A stretch of DNA of 64,000 bases from contig LUGG01000015.1 in NCBI GenBank assembly GCA_001683735.1, positions 620,001-684,000 on the forward strand, read 5' to 3'. The stretch's first letter is position 1; each line of letters opens with the position of its first letter. The stretch is from Grifola frondosa. Lineage: Eukaryota > Basidiomycota > Agaricomycetes > Polyporales > Grifolaceae. Made by a program: the position numbers and the translations under genes. Below are positions 11,331 through 22,782 of the stretch, piece by piece. Under the pieces are notes generated by a model. The model searched no databases and was not told the DNA's origin. It saw nothing but the letters and a program-made list of their open reading frames with translations.

Positions 11331-12040
11331 ATCGCGCCCGCGTAGGGCCAACCAATACGCTTGCCACTCGGGAAGCTTCAATGTAAGAGATCTGGACGTC
11401 CACCCTATAGACCTGTCCCGACTTTCGTCGTGCATTCGAGCGGGCGCCGCATCATACAGCTTGCGGACCAATAACACCACTTTCTATAGTCTCTTTACAA
11501 CATCAAGAGGCGTCTCCGGGTCGAGCATGTAGGCACGGATACTTATCAATCCCTTGCAATTCATGCGATGTTTCGGGACAGGTTGTGAAAATATGTAGCA
11601 CAAGGAGTGTCATTTCAAACAACTCACAAGTCATGCTTCAACGACCGTGACAGACCAGAATGAAGGAAGAGCCCCATGAAGCAAGAACGACAGGAGGACG
11701 CTGCCAGACCGCGATCTGCGCCCAGACGTCGTGGTCTTCATGCCCCCATCATCATCGTCACCCATGATGCGCGCACCCTGGTTCCGAACGCACACACTGG
11801 GTATACTCTGTAAGCGTGGAGTGTCAGCGGCGCACTTGGGACACGACATAGCCAGATACTCGCCTGGAGGTGATTTCCACCTGGGCGCGCCGGTGGGTGG
11901 TGGTGCACTGGTAGTCCGCGACGCGGGGACTTCTAGGGACGCAGTGGGAGCTGTAGAGCATGCGGAGGGTTGCTTTGTTAGCGGCTCGTGCCAAGTATCA
12001 TCTATCAGATAACTTGATGAGACTCGAACTCTCACACAAC
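11330..12040. other. No supported gene
   Basis: A minus-strand frame (12,104-11,631, 157 codons) is open and proline/serine-rich in its middle, but it runs into the HEAT fragment and matches nothing I recognise. Confidence 0.3.
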
Positions 12041-12480
12041 CGTAGTTCAGCAATCTGGGCATGTTACACAATCTGGATGTGGATACAAGTTCAATGGCTA
12101 CCATGACGAGCGAGATGTTTGATGAGACAGTCCTGTATGGGCGAGCTTCGGTCTAAATCGCGTCGCGAAGTTCCGGCATGGATGACAGTAGTCATTTCCA
12201 AAGCTGATCGAACGCGGCAGCCCCATCGGATGATATCTGTGACATCGACAGTACTTTCCGTTGAACGGATGGCAAAATGCGGATAAGATATCCATGCACC
12301 GTGCTCTCCCGTCATCGCTTCCGTGAAGCAGCATGCACAGAGATCATGGTTGAAAATTTGTGCGCACCACCGCTTTGCACGAGGTGGTAGTTTAAGTCAA
12401 GATCAGAGCGCAGACATGTCTGACTCACCTGCGAAGAACTTTGCAATGAACCTCGCTACTAGTTGTAATAGGCCGGCCCA
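12040..12480 (-). pseudogene. Middle HEAT fragment of the DUF2235-HEAT gene family
   Basis: The minus strand contains the block read at 24,010-24,330 in the main copy: a stretch with CMDILSAFCHPF, then SDDIRWG-like text, then FDQLW-derived SALEMTTVIHAGTSRRD and LIKHLARHGS. It is isolated from the rest of the gene and broken by frame changes. The 3' portion of the same gene reappears separately and in opposite orientation at 14.8-15.2 kb, so this copy was shattered by rearrangement. Confidence 0.55.
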
Positions 12481-13135
12481 TATTCCAACTTGGAAATAAG
12501 GACTTGCCGCTAAAGGGTCTTGTGTATGTGAATTCACTTCAAGATGTAGGGCGAACTTGACCATCTCCCAGGGGGCGGAGTTGGTCGAACAACCGCCTAG
12601 TCAGCACTCGCAGCTACACATTCCAAACGACATGAATCCAGCAAGATGATTACTGTATTAGTATACCACAGTCAAATGGATTGACCTTAACTTGCAGACT
12701 AGGCTTGAGAAGAAAGTAAAAGTAAGCGCTCACGTCCGAGCGCTTGACGGCCACAAGCGAGGAGGAGGCGCCTAGTCCTTGAATTCAACTACCACTGACA
12801 CATAGTACTACCGCGTTCAGTGCCTTCCTCATTATCTCATTTAACCGACTAACGATTAGCATAGGATCACAAGGCTTCATGCCCTCCCCTTCGAAGTTTA
12901 TGATGTGGTCTCAAGGCCTCCCTCGCGTCTTACGAGTTCCTCTTCGCGATTCCCCATCTACTTTGATCTATCTCTCACCGCTGAAGCACTTTCTATCCGT
13001 ATTGACTCGAACCAATACTACGGAAGGTTGGGCGACATACCTGCAGACATTATCACAGTACGCCCCTTCTCTTCTCGTTTCAACCTCTCTTTCTCCACGT
13101 GTTCTTCCTCGCACAGTAGCTCCATCATTGCTGCC
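12480..13135. other. No supported gene
   Basis: A plus-strand frame from 12,905 (SRFPIYFDLSLTAEALSIRI) looks faintly protein-like but has no recognised domain and no credible gene structure. The rest is unremarkable. Confidence 0.3.
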
Positions 13136-13689
13136 TCACCATTGCTGCCTCTCGTGATTGTGCTTCTTTTTCATGTCTTCAACGTCCCTCTTGGCAGCTT
13201 TCACCTCATTCATGAACTCTTTCTTCATCCTCTCCTCTGACTTCCTCTTCAATATCTCATATTCCACTCTTGCACGCTCGCGCCTCTTAACCCCTGCCCT
13301 CATCCGTGGTTCGTCCAATTTCGTCCTCTCGTTTACATCAGCGCTCCGTGGAGCTTTTCCTCCCTTCACAGAATTGAGTGCCGCCTTGATGTCTTGTTCC
13401 TCTATCCCTATCGGCTTTTTCTCGCGCATCTCATTCCCTTTAATCTCCTACCTCTTCATTGGAAACGCCTTTTTCAGCGCATTCCCTCCCATACGAACTC
13501 CCCCCTGGCCTCCTCTTCAAGCCTCCGTACACCCGCCTCCTCTGTCTCCATCCGAACTCGCACCACGTCACTAAATGCTATCCCGTATGCCCTGGCGGCC
13601 TCATGGTCCCTGCAGAAGCAAGTGCTGATTATCACTAACAGTAGAACGAGAGACGTGGCACATTCATCCGTGCCGCTGGAAGCATGCAC
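13136..13689 (-). CDS. Possible coiled-coil protein remnant, unrecognised
   Basis: Two minus-strand frames, 13,689-13,474 (CRDHEAARAYGIAFSDVVRV, then EEAGVRRLEEEARGEF) and 13,429-13,136 (KRRERARVEYEILKRKSEER, then KKEFMNEVKAAKRDVEDMKK), are rich in Lys, Glu and Arg with heptad-like spacing. A frame change or short intron separates them at about 13,430-13,474. Strong T/C bias of the plus strand can create such charged frames by chance, so I keep confidence low. No start or promoter was identified. Confidence 0.3.
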
Positions 13690-14800
13690 AGACGCATTCT
13701 TGTAGGCACTCTGGACGTCGGAGTACCCTGCGCGAACGCAGCAGGGGTCGCAGACATTGACACTGACTCACCGTCAACGTCGTGAGTCCGCCTTTTGGTT
13801 CCAAGGGTTGTACCAAATTCCCGATGAATACGAGAAGCGGCAGTCAGTTGTCACGAGTCTATACTTTGGTTTCACCATTCTATTCGTCTTCCGAGAAGCA
13901 ATATATCGTGGCCACCTTGATCGTGCGTCATTGCTCGAAGTGGATATGACTCACGGAAATCGAGACGAGACATCCGCTACGCTCGTCCAGAGTCTAGCGG
14001 TGAGAGCAATAACGTGGAAGTCGATATTCCCATGCAGCATACCTGTCCGGTGGCACTGATAGCCCATTACTCCTTCACCGAAGGAACAAACCTGCACGTG
14101 GAGTTCCTGATCTGGAGGACTATTTCAGGGTACCCGCGCGAAGACGTTCGACACCGACCACGCGTTCTCGCGAGAAGCGCTAGAGAGGGTGTAGCGTTAT
14201 TTGCTCATTCTCCAGATTGTATGTATGCATGAAGTTTTAGCCATGTCGAGGTAGGAGGTCCTGTCTGCAAAGAAATCACGGCGCATTCCTCGCGGTGAGT
14301 GGTCGTCCATCTCCCCCTCCTGTCCACTTGTTCGCACACTCAACGATACGCGCGACCCTCCTGTGGGCCTATGAGTTATGATTTACGTTTCTGTGTTACA
14401 AGGCCCGCTTCGTCTTCCATGACCAATTACCGTTCTGGCCTCTGACAACTCAAGGGTATGCGATTCTGGACAGGTAATCACCACATGGAGTTGTACAATT
14501 GCAGAACCGTCCCATACCCTTCAGCTCGCCGTCTTGTTTGCATTCAAAATAGCGGCGCTGGGTCCACATGACGTTGACGCACATATTCCCTTCGCGATAT
14601 TGTTCCTGTCATATAAAAAGGACCATCCCACCTCTCCGTCCCGCATCGCAACTTCCCCCTCCCTGGTGACTCGCAAAAGCAGTGGGCGCTGGCATGTCTG
14701 CCTTACGATAATAATTTGCGGCGTTATCCTGGTCAAAGACCTCGATTCGTTGCTCTGTGTGCTCGACGTTCAGCCGCCGAAGGCAAAGCCGGTCTTCGCC
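13690..14800. other. No supported gene
   Basis: Plus-strand frames at 13,757-14,059 and 14,014-14,232 overlap in different frames without a recognisable domain. 14,300-14,440 is a copy of the dispersed sequence at 10,480-10,660. Confidence 0.3.
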
Positions 14801-15215
14801 TGATTGAAGGATCCCTCGCCCACGGTACCGTTGAATAACCTACTTACGAAAGATGTATTAGACTAATTCTGATCTCTGAACAGACATATTCCGTCGTGCG
14901 GTGGTGAACGAACAAACTGGCGACACTCCTCAGACTGTTCAATTTGTGCAAATTGCTGAACGATGACTGTGTGAGAGTTCGTTGGCAGCGCAGGAGGACT
15001 CTAGTGGAGTTGGGCAAATATGGCGAGTCGCAATTCGCACTGGTGTGTCAGGAGTCTCGCAAATCACCGAATAGATGATATTCAACACGAGTTGTAGAAG
15101 CGGAGCTGAATAAATTTGCCTTGTATAGGTGTGATGCACTCAATGTGGCTACACTACGGGCTTCCCCGAATTTCTCCGCGCAGTAAATGCACAAGATATC
15201 ATGTATTCTTACCTA
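14800..15215 (+). pseudogene. 3'-terminal HEAT fragment of the DUF2235-HEAT family
   Basis: Begins with the LRLIEGS-like helix (CTGATTGAAGGATCCCTCGC), then the same short intron as at 725-773 (about 14,831-14,883) and the final segment matching 780-1,140 and 23,050-23,400. It contains stops relative to the other copies. It is the complement of the fragment at 12.0-12.5 kb, but in opposite orientation. Confidence 0.55.
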
Positions 15216-18200
15216 TTTAAGTCATCTCAAGGTGCGGTTCTTTGGTGGGCGTTATGAATGAGCTGCGTGCCATGAAAGGCGTTGCAGGCGGGAACTCGCC
15301 ATGCCTATTGACACGACGTGCGTAGCGTACGAACGCGAGGCATGTGGTATCCACGGCGGCGAAACACGTCCGCAGCGAGCCCCGCATCCCCCAGATTCGG
15401 ATGCAATGTGCGTGTCCGGCGGCGCGGCGTATGGATGGTGTGAGCAGGCGGCGGACGCGGCACATTGCGAGGAGTAGATGGGAAAACCCTGTACAATAGA
15501 TAGCTCCATGTTACCTATGGCATGGACGCATGCTCGAGCATGTCGTCCACAGTGGAGGTCATCTGGGCACCGGGGGATACAGGACGCGCCTGCACGACGA
15601 GCGTACTTGTTGGGTGGCTGCTCCTGCATTCGGGCGCGCAGAGTTGCTGACTGCTTGTAGCTGAACGCGATTACTGAAGGTGTGTTGGTGGCGGGGCATG
15701 TGTCGCGAGCGCGCGCCCGACGTCGTCTTTGGAAGCCGCCGAGGCGTCGCGAAGACGAGGTCGCCACGCTTACGTGGTCGGTGATCGCGACCAGTGTGAC
15801 CGTCACATCACTACGTATCACGTCCTCTCCGCACGGCCAGAGTACGCATGTACCAACGCAGCCATAGTACAAGAGCGCTGTGTATGCTGCGCATATCTGG
15901 ACTCCATCTTCGGCTGAGACACTGGATGCCCCTGATTGCACGCAGCGCGCACGCTAGTCTCTTTGACTCGGGCCGGAACGGGAACCTGCCAGCACCAGAG
16001 AGATGCTGGCCGATGCGATCCAGGTACGTTCTCCGGCACCGCACACAGATGTCGCGGACTGCCCGCTACAACAGAGCCGGTGGCGTATTTGTGATGATGA
16101 GCTTGCCGGAACGTGCATGCCCGTTATACGTGTGGAGAAATAGCAGGTTGTGTTCGCTAGCTACCGTGAAGCAGTCCAGGCGGGAAGTTCCGGCCTCGGT
16201 ACATCCCTAGGTTCAAGCGCTGCTTTGCACGACGCCCGCCAGCGCTGGCTCTTCCTAATGTCTACCCGGGTGACTGCCTCGGCCTTAGATTCGGGCGCAA
16301 GTAACGTGATATCCACTACACGAAGATCCACGATGGTGGCCTCCGATGAGAACCCCTCGCTGATATACCGGTCCTCATATTCCTGGCAAATTCTGAGCGC
16401 TATCCGGCCATGGTTCGCTGTCAGCCGCGTTTTCCAGATGGTGGACTCGTCCTCGGTGATGGTATCCGACCGCAACAAAATACGGTCGTTGGAACCCATT
16501 TGATTCCCTTCCGCCTTTATCGATCCTCGCCGAGGATGGTGAGCCACATGCACTTTGTTTTTGTGGACTGCAGGCCGCTAACGACGTCTTCCAATAAAAG
16601 CTCCCGCAATGCTGGCCGCGACGAGTGGTGTCAGAAGGCAAGACCGCCGGCGTGCTTTCCTGTGTCGTGCTCTGCCGCCGGACAGATCTCTTTTCGCCAC
16701 CGGCTCGCAGCAATGGATGAGAGAACATGAGTCGCACGTAGAATGTGTTTGTGGCGAGAGTTTCCTCGTTGTTGCGTTGTCTTGATCTGTGGAACGCTGA
16801 CGATGCCGCGCGCTGTTGCCATGTCAGAGTCTGCGGATAGGCAACAAAGGGGAGTGTCGAATGCATGGCAGCGACGCTCACGCGCACGGGCAGACACAGA
16901 GCGGTCGTTTGGCGGGCGCGGTGAGCGGGCTCCGCGCCATGATGAGCCTTCTAGGCGGAGCGGTGCAACAGGCTCGCACTGAGCGGCGCTCCTCAGACTT
17001 GCGCTCGTCCGGCTGCAAGGCGCATATGGATGGCAGAAGCAGGCGAGCGGGGGGGCTCGCGTGCTGGATGAGGCCTGAGGCCTGAGGTACAGTGCGAGGA
17101 GAAGATAAGAGAAACACACACAGTAGATAGCTTCATATTAGCTCTATATGACGGATGACGCGGACGGCATGGCAGGAAGGTCGGGCGCGTCGTCCACAGC
17201 GGAGGCAGGCTGTGTGGTCGGATGAGGCGATGTAGGGTGCTCCTGGCACGACGAGCAAGCTGGGCGAATGCTCGTGGGTTCGGATATGCAGTCGGTGGCT
17301 GCGTGACGTAATAGGACACGCTTGAAGGAGCATGCGGGATGCGTCGTTCGCTGCGGGTTCGGCGTTGACTTCGATCGCGCACAGAGGAGAAGACAAATTG
17401 GGTTCGAGGGACGCGTGAGGGCATGGCGGCTCATCTGTGCAATCCGATCGAACGAACGTACGATAGTTTGCGCGTCGGACAGTTGGTTGGGCTTGTGGAC
17501 GGATGGCAGTGGAGACGAGTTCACCGAGGAGTCGCCGGTGGCTGAGTGCAGCCAGCGAACTCCGACGCAGCTGCGTTCAGATCGCGACTGTGCGCGATCG
17601 CCGATGACTTGCTTGTACCTCCGATCTCAGATCCCAACATCCTTATGTAGTGCCAACAGGTGCCAACTCATAGTACGATTCTCTTGCGTACTCCCGCCCT
17701 CCAACACGATAGTGGCGGCGTTGTCTGAAAACCCATCTTTCACGCTGTCTGGCTCTTCCGGTGTGTCCGGGAGCTTTTCCCTGAGCAAAGATCCATCCTT
17801 CACGCAGCTCCCAGCTCACCACTACAGGCACCTCATCAACAAGCCCATATCAGCACATTCGTAAACGAATCTGACGCGCAGCTCGCCGCGCACGCCCTCT
17901 GTGTGCTTCGGTATCGTCAGCGCCGGCCGTGCAGGTGCGATCGGGCGTTAGACTGCGTCACTGAAGCCACCCTATGGAGGCGTTTGAGACTGACGATGCG
18001 GTCTCTCGCGGACAACAGAGAGTGTGTTGGAAGGCCTACTTGCGCTACGACAGTGCTCGCCTCTCATGTTGAGCGGAGGCGGCGCATTATATTATAGATC
18101 GATGTACGCACAGCATGGGATCAGCAGGTGCGCACAGCACGGACACGACTGCGTTGGCATGTGCGGACACGTTGCGTCCGGTTAGAGGGCAGAAGGCTAC

Positions 18201-18468
18201 ACTCTGTGAGAGTAAGAAGGAAAACAGTCTTAGAGGGGAGCTATAAAAGCACGGAAAGTGACGGAAAGTTGGGTAGAATCGAAGATGTAGCCATCCGGGA
18301 GTAAGTCATACGAAGTAACTTGCGACTGAGTGCGGAAGCGCTCTTGACTAGCGCAGCGGGCGCAACGCTGGGTGTTTGTTGGCAATCGCAGGGATTCAAA
18401 GTGACAATGCGCGAGAAAACATATATCTAGATGTTAGTAACACAAAAGTAAGCCCAAAATTTATTTCG
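15216..18468. other. GC-rich, internally duplicated, no confident gene
   Basis: Long open frames exist on both strands, as expected for GC-rich DNA. About 15,450-15,700 and 17,080-17,330 are diverged direct copies (shared: TAGATAGCT(C/T)CAT, CGTCGTCCACAG(T/C)GGAGG, then a TGCTCCTG...GCACGACGAGC-like stretch). On the minus strand both can begin with MELSIV / MKLSTVCVSLIFSS, the latter resembling a signal peptide, but no continuous gene follows. The minus frame 16,553-16,161 is the best isolated candidate and is listed separately. 18,100-18,468 shows nothing coding. Confidence 0.35.
16161..16553 (-). CDS. Unrecognised ORF, 130 codons
   Basis: This minus-strand frame has balanced composition and plausible secondary structure (SNDRILLRSDTITEDESTIW, then EYEDRYISEGFSSEATIVDL). 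No family was recognised, and no splice partners were found upstream or downstream. It may be the last intact exon of a decayed gene in this duplicated GC-rich stretch. Confidence 0.3.
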   Translation of the reverse strand: MHVAHHPRRGSIKAEGNQMGSNDRILLRSDTITEDESTIWKTRLTANHGRIALRICQEYEDRYISEGFSSEATIVDLRVVDITLLAPESKAEAVTRVDIRKSQRWRASCKAALEPRDVPRPELPAWTASR

Positions 18469-18710
18469 GCCTGATGCACTGCGACTCAAGACCATAAGGA
18501 TACGGAGCAAATGAACTGTGTCGAATTAACAGCCAACGTTTAGACGAGATACAAGTACACATTCGACACAGGTGGCGGAAGAAAGACTCGTGCAACTCAT
18601 GCTTGTGATAGCAACTGCTTATAGCAACCTGTATCATAGATGCCAGCATCCACGTAAGCGACAGCTCGCACACTCTTGGACGAGATAAAGTCACATACAA
18701 GCAAATGCTT

Positions 18711-19217
18711 TCAACTCCACTCGCCATCTACCCGTGCAGGGAGTCCGTGCTGTCTGCCTCTGCCTTCGTAAATGTGCCAAGGCGTGGGCGAGCCGATCGT
18801 ATACAACTCCAGCCTCACCGTCGTATGCGTGACGAACATCCTAAAGGTGCCACCCGTGGCCGAAGGAGGGATTGGTTGGCCAACGAAGGTACCAGCAGCA
18901 TCGGAGGTCAAGGCGCTGTATCCTCTAATGCTGTCAACATTGAAAAATAACCCATTCAAGCGCGCCGTCACAACCAAAGTGCCAAGGGCAGATGATCGAA
19001 ATGTAAGAGCTCCAGCCGCCTCAAAAACGGCCGACAAGAACTCTGGCTCATCGCCGTGAGACTTGGCGAGCTCGTTCAGAGCATTCGAAACGTCTTGGCA
19101 ATCTACGGGGGAAAATATGTTCAGATTCTCTGTTTAGTCATAAAATGCCAGCGCTTTACCGGTCATGATGGTCTCTGTAACAAAAAATTCATCAGGAAGC
19201 GGGACATCTGTCATCAT
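18711..19217 (-). CDS. Small two-exon protein, family copy 2 (149 aa)
   Basis: Exon 1 is 19217-19160, the intron 19159-19103 (57 bp, GT-AG, phase 1, with a CTAA-type branch motif) and exon 2 19102-18711. The start is the first of two adjacent ATGs at 19217. It is identical to copy 3 because it lies in the inverted repeat. The protein has no signal peptide or membrane helix. The region around GLFFNVDS, GGTFRMF and VRLELY suggests beta strands, and it ends Gly-Glu-Trp-Ser. No family was recognised. Transcription would run outward from the palindrome centre. Confidence 0.65.
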
Positions 19218-19407
19218 GACAAGTAGACGTACGAAGGGTACGAAGGTAACAGGTGAAATATGTTGCAGGCGATGTTGATGTTGTCTAAATAGGTCATGGC
19301 TGTCTCAGTAAAAGAATGTCGGACTCGGAGGTGAACTGGGATGCTGGCTACTGACTGGTAGCGAATGTGGGTGGGTCGCTGATAAATGACCTGCGGAGAA
19401 GGCACGC

Positions 19408-19414
19408 TTATATA
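19408..19414 (-). promoter_or_regulatory. TATA-like box of small-gene copy 2
   Basis: TATATAA on the minus strand in the family-conserved context, about 190 bp before the ATG at 19217. Confidence 0.5.
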
Positions 19415-19509
19415 GCTATTTTTCCATCCTACCAATCTTGGGAATGGTGCAAGTTTGTCTGCGCAAAAATTGTTTTTTTTTTTCAGCATGCTTTGTGACC
19501 TCAAATCAT

Positions 19510-20200
19510 GTGAACTCTTCTACATCACACTTGTTGTATCGTTGAATTCTCTGCACCGCTTCAAGGCTGCCAGCAAATACCTGCAATTGGTACAGCACAT
19601 CCGATACTCGTCCAAGACGCTGGAGACCTTCGCAATACATCCGACGAGGGATCCAGGGCATAGAGCTGCCATTCTTGATGAGGGCGCCATAGGGGACAAT
19701 ATTGTCAACCGATGCGACAAAGACAGACTTAGTATCGGATGCGACGCACATTGCAGAGTCCATCTGTCCAATCGTTAGATGCCACAATATCCACGAGTGC
19801 ACCTCAAGATCAGAGCATGTAAAATTTGCACATTTCTGTCACAGAGATGTCTATATCAGGCGGCTCGAGACAGAGAGACATCTTCGACGTCACAAAGTTC
19901 TGGTGGTCCTCTGACTTGTAGCGCTTAAAATTCGAGGTAGGTTCTTGCCCATATACAGTCTGAACTCAATAAGCAGATGGAAGGTATCCGGTTTCCCGGG
20001 ATGAGAACAGGATTCCCAATCCATCGTTGCAGGAAGGATGACAGGATAGCAAAGGATGGGCCGATAGTTTGGCCGACGGCCTCTTTGCGCCACAACCGCT
20101 TGTTCGACAGAGCTAGGTATGAGTGTGTGCTGACAGTGGGGGAACCGCATTAGGACCGATACGTGCATGATGGTGCTCGCGCCGAAGACGCCGGTCGAAG
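19510..20200 (-). pseudogene. Fragment of the unrecognised gene family (left arm)
   Basis: The minus strand matches the 3' half of copies A and B (4.1-5.5 kb, 7.2-8.5 kb). It includes the frame 19,802-19,506 beginning MHSWILWHLTIGQMDS, upstream text NFKRYKSEDHQN and the FPGNRIPSICLL-like stretch near 19,990. Stops interrupt it. It is the mirror image of 21,293-21,983. Confidence 0.4.
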
Positions 20201-20440
20201 TACTTAGTCGCCAGCGCTAGGCATACTATGAACTGAGTGAAGATCTTTTGAGGGAAGGAGGAGATCGCTCACGGGGATGATCAACTACTGCTTCAATTTG
20301 AGGGTTGTGTGAAAAAATGAATAATTAAATAAATCAAATAAAGTTAACCCGTGCCACACTACACCTGCCACATGTTCCGTTCAACGCTGAGTTGCTCCTC
20401 ACTATTACCGATACTCCACTTCTGAGGGATCTGATGCACT

Positions 20441-21051
20441 GATGATGGAGCGCGCTTACTCCTCTGTCAGATAGTCATAAAATTTTGCTCCTCCTTGGCT
20501 TGGAAGCTCCGATTTCGCATCCACGATCACGCGGTCCTTCTGTCAGGCTCATCTCGCATTGATGGTTCTTCATTGGCCATTAAAGGCGTACTCGTTGAAA
20601 ACGATGCACAACGCATGGCCAATCTCGAAACCCGCCGATAACATGTTGTTCGGTTGATTTTCTCTGTATGACGCTGGAGCACATCTTCCGCAATTTCGGC
20701 GCTTGCCAGTAGACATTTCGCTGATGATCTATGACCTACTGTCCAAATTCAAATATTATCTGTGTTACTACTCCGATCGGTTCTCTAGATGCACACTGCA
20801 GAGGGCTGATGGATATGTCTGCATGCTCTTGACTAAATCGGAAGCTATGAATTCTGCCTGCCACAACGCGATCATCAGCAAGTTCACGAGTTATCTCGAC
20901 CGCTACATGCTTAAAGAGATGACTCTGCACGACGGCAATGGCTCCCTGGACCCACAGCAGGGTGCGCGGACTCACCTGTCCGCGACTACTCTGAAGGAAG
21001 CTCTCAGTGGTGGGCAACAGATGGGGTACAGACAGTTTTGGGATTGAAAAT
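20441..21051 (+). pseudogene. Palindrome spacer with 5' part of the unrecognised family
   Basis: The 611-bp spacer is single-copy within the palindrome. Its plus-strand frame 20,703-21,047 (VDISLMIYDLLSKFKYYLCY, GYVCMLLTKSEAMNSACHNA) matches the 5' part of copies A and B at 4,106-4,170 and 7,354-7,440. The frame ends where the right arm begins, so the family member is cut at the junction. Confidence 0.4.
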
Positions 21052-21292
21052 AGTGCATCAGATCCCTCAGAAGTGGAGTATCGGTAATAGTGAGGAGCAA
21101 CTCAGCGTTGAACGGAACATGTGGCAGGTGTAGTGTGGCACGGGTTAACTTTATTTGATTTATTTAATTATTCATTTTTTCACACAACCCTCAAATTGAA
21201 GCAGTAGTTGATCATCCCCGTGAGCGATCTCCTCCTTCCCTCAAAAGATCTTCACTCAGTTCATAGTATGCCTAGCGCTGGCGACTAAGTAC

Positions 21293-21983
21293 TTCGACCG
21301 GCGTCTTCGGCGCGAGCACCATCATGCACGTATCGGTCCTAATGCGGTTCCCCCCACTGTCAGCACACACTCATACCTAGCTCTGTCGAACAAGCGGTTG
21401 TGGCGCAAAGAGGCCGTCGGCCAAACTATCGGCCCATCCTTTGCTATCCTGTCATCCTTCCTGCAACGATGGATTGGGAATCCTGTTCTCATCCCGGGAA
21501 ACCGGATACCTTCCATCTGCTTATTGAGTTCAGACTGTATATGGGCAAGAACCTACCTCGAATTTTAAGCGCTACAAGTCAGAGGACCACCAGAACTTTG
21601 TGACGTCGAAGATGTCTCTCTGTCTCGAGCCGCCTGATATAGACATCTCTGTGACAGAAATGTGCAAATTTTACATGCTCTGATCTTGAGGTGCACTCGT
21701 GGATATTGTGGCATCTAACGATTGGACAGATGGACTCTGCAATGTGCGTCGCATCCGATACTAAGTCTGTCTTTGTCGCATCGGTTGACAATATTGTCCC
21801 CTATGGCGCCCTCATCAAGAATGGCAGCTCTATGCCCTGGATCCCTCGTCGGATGTATTGCGAAGGTCTCCAGCGTCTTGGACGAGTATCGGATGTGCTG
21901 TACCAATTGCAGGTATTTGCTGGCAGCCTTGAAGCGGTGCAGAGAATTCAACGATACAACAAGTGTGATGTAGAAGAGTTCAC
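21293..21983 (+). pseudogene. Fragment of the unrecognised gene family (right arm)
   Basis: Mirror image of 19,510-20,200. The frame 21,691-21,987 is open for 98 codons, but upstream frames are interrupted. It sits upstream of small-gene copy 3, as copy B sits upstream of copy 4. Confidence 0.4.
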
Positions 21984-22078
21984 ATGATTTGAGGTCACAA
22001 AGCATGCTGAAAAAAAAAAACAATTTTTGCGCAGACAAACTTGCACCATTCCCAAGATTGGTAGGATGGAAAAATAGC

Positions 22079-22085
22079 TATATAA
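22079..22085 (+). promoter_or_regulatory. TATA-like box of small-gene copy 3
   Basis: TATATAA in the context ATAGCTATATAAGCGTGCC, about 190 bp before the ATG at 22276, conserved in all four copies. Confidence 0.5.
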
Positions 22086-22275
22086 GCGTGCCTTCTCCGC
22101 AGGTCATTTATCAGCGACCCACCCACATTCGCTACCAGTCAGTAGCCAGCATCCCAGTTCACCTCCGAGTCCGACATTCTTTTACTGAGACAGCCATGAC
22201 CTATTTAGACAACATCAACATCGCCTGCAACATATTTCACCTGTTACCTTCGTACCCTTCGTACGTCTACTTGTC

Positions 22276-22782
22276 ATGATGACAGATGTCCCGCTTCCTG
22301 ATGAATTTTTTGTTACAGAGACCATCATGACCGGTAAAGCGCTGGCATTTTATGACTAAACAGAGAATCTGAACATATTTTCCCCCGTAGATTGCCAAGA
22401 CGTTTCGAATGCTCTGAACGAGCTCGCCAAGTCTCACGGCGATGAGCCAGAGTTCTTGTCGGCCGTTTTTGAGGCGGCTGGAGCTCTTACATTTCGATCA
22501 TCTGCCCTTGGCACTTTGGTTGTGACGGCGCGCTTGAATGGGTTATTTTTCAATGTTGACAGCATTAGAGGATACAGCGCCTTGACCTCCGATGCTGCTG
22601 GTACCTTCGTTGGCCAACCAATCCCTCCTTCGGCCACGGGTGGCACCTTTAGGATGTTCGTCACGCATACGACGGTGAGGCTGGAGTTGTATACGATCGG
22701 CTCGCCCACGCCTTGGCACATTTACGAAGGCAGAGGCAGACAGCACGGACTCCCTGCACGGGTAGATGGCGAGTGGAGTTGA
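22276..22782 (+). CDS. Small two-exon protein, family copy 3 (149 aa)
   Basis: Exon 1 is 22276-22333, the intron 22334-22390 (57 bp, GT-AG, TGACTAAA branch-like motif) and exon 2 22391-22782. Two adjacent in-frame ATGs start the protein (22276, 22279). Copies 1 and 4 align from the same place, which supports this start. It is identical to copy 2. The family is unknown to me; features are a short hydrophilic N-terminus, a helical DCQDVSNALNELAKSHGDEP segment, then probable beta strands and a GEWS end. It is tail-to-tail with the DUF2235-HEAT gene. Confidence 0.65.

Larger units (their letters stand above)
18469..20440. repeat. Left arm of a near-perfect 1.97-kb inverted repeat
   Basis: Every base checked pairs with 21,052-23,024 (coordinate sum 41,493 outside, 41,492 inside). 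The only difference seen is a G run at 20,138-20,142 (5 nt) against a C run at 21,350-21,355 (6 nt). Even an 11-nt T run (19,473-19,483) is matched by an 11-nt A run. Both arm ends carry CTGATGCACT (18,471-18,480 and 20,431-20,440). The arm holds small-gene copy 2 and fragments of the unrecognised family. Confidence 0.9.

Noticed and set aside
16631..17119. 162-codon minus ORF with a hydrophobic start
   Set aside because: GC-rich region open in several frames, Cys/Arg/Ser/Ala bias, no homology or splice structure recognised.
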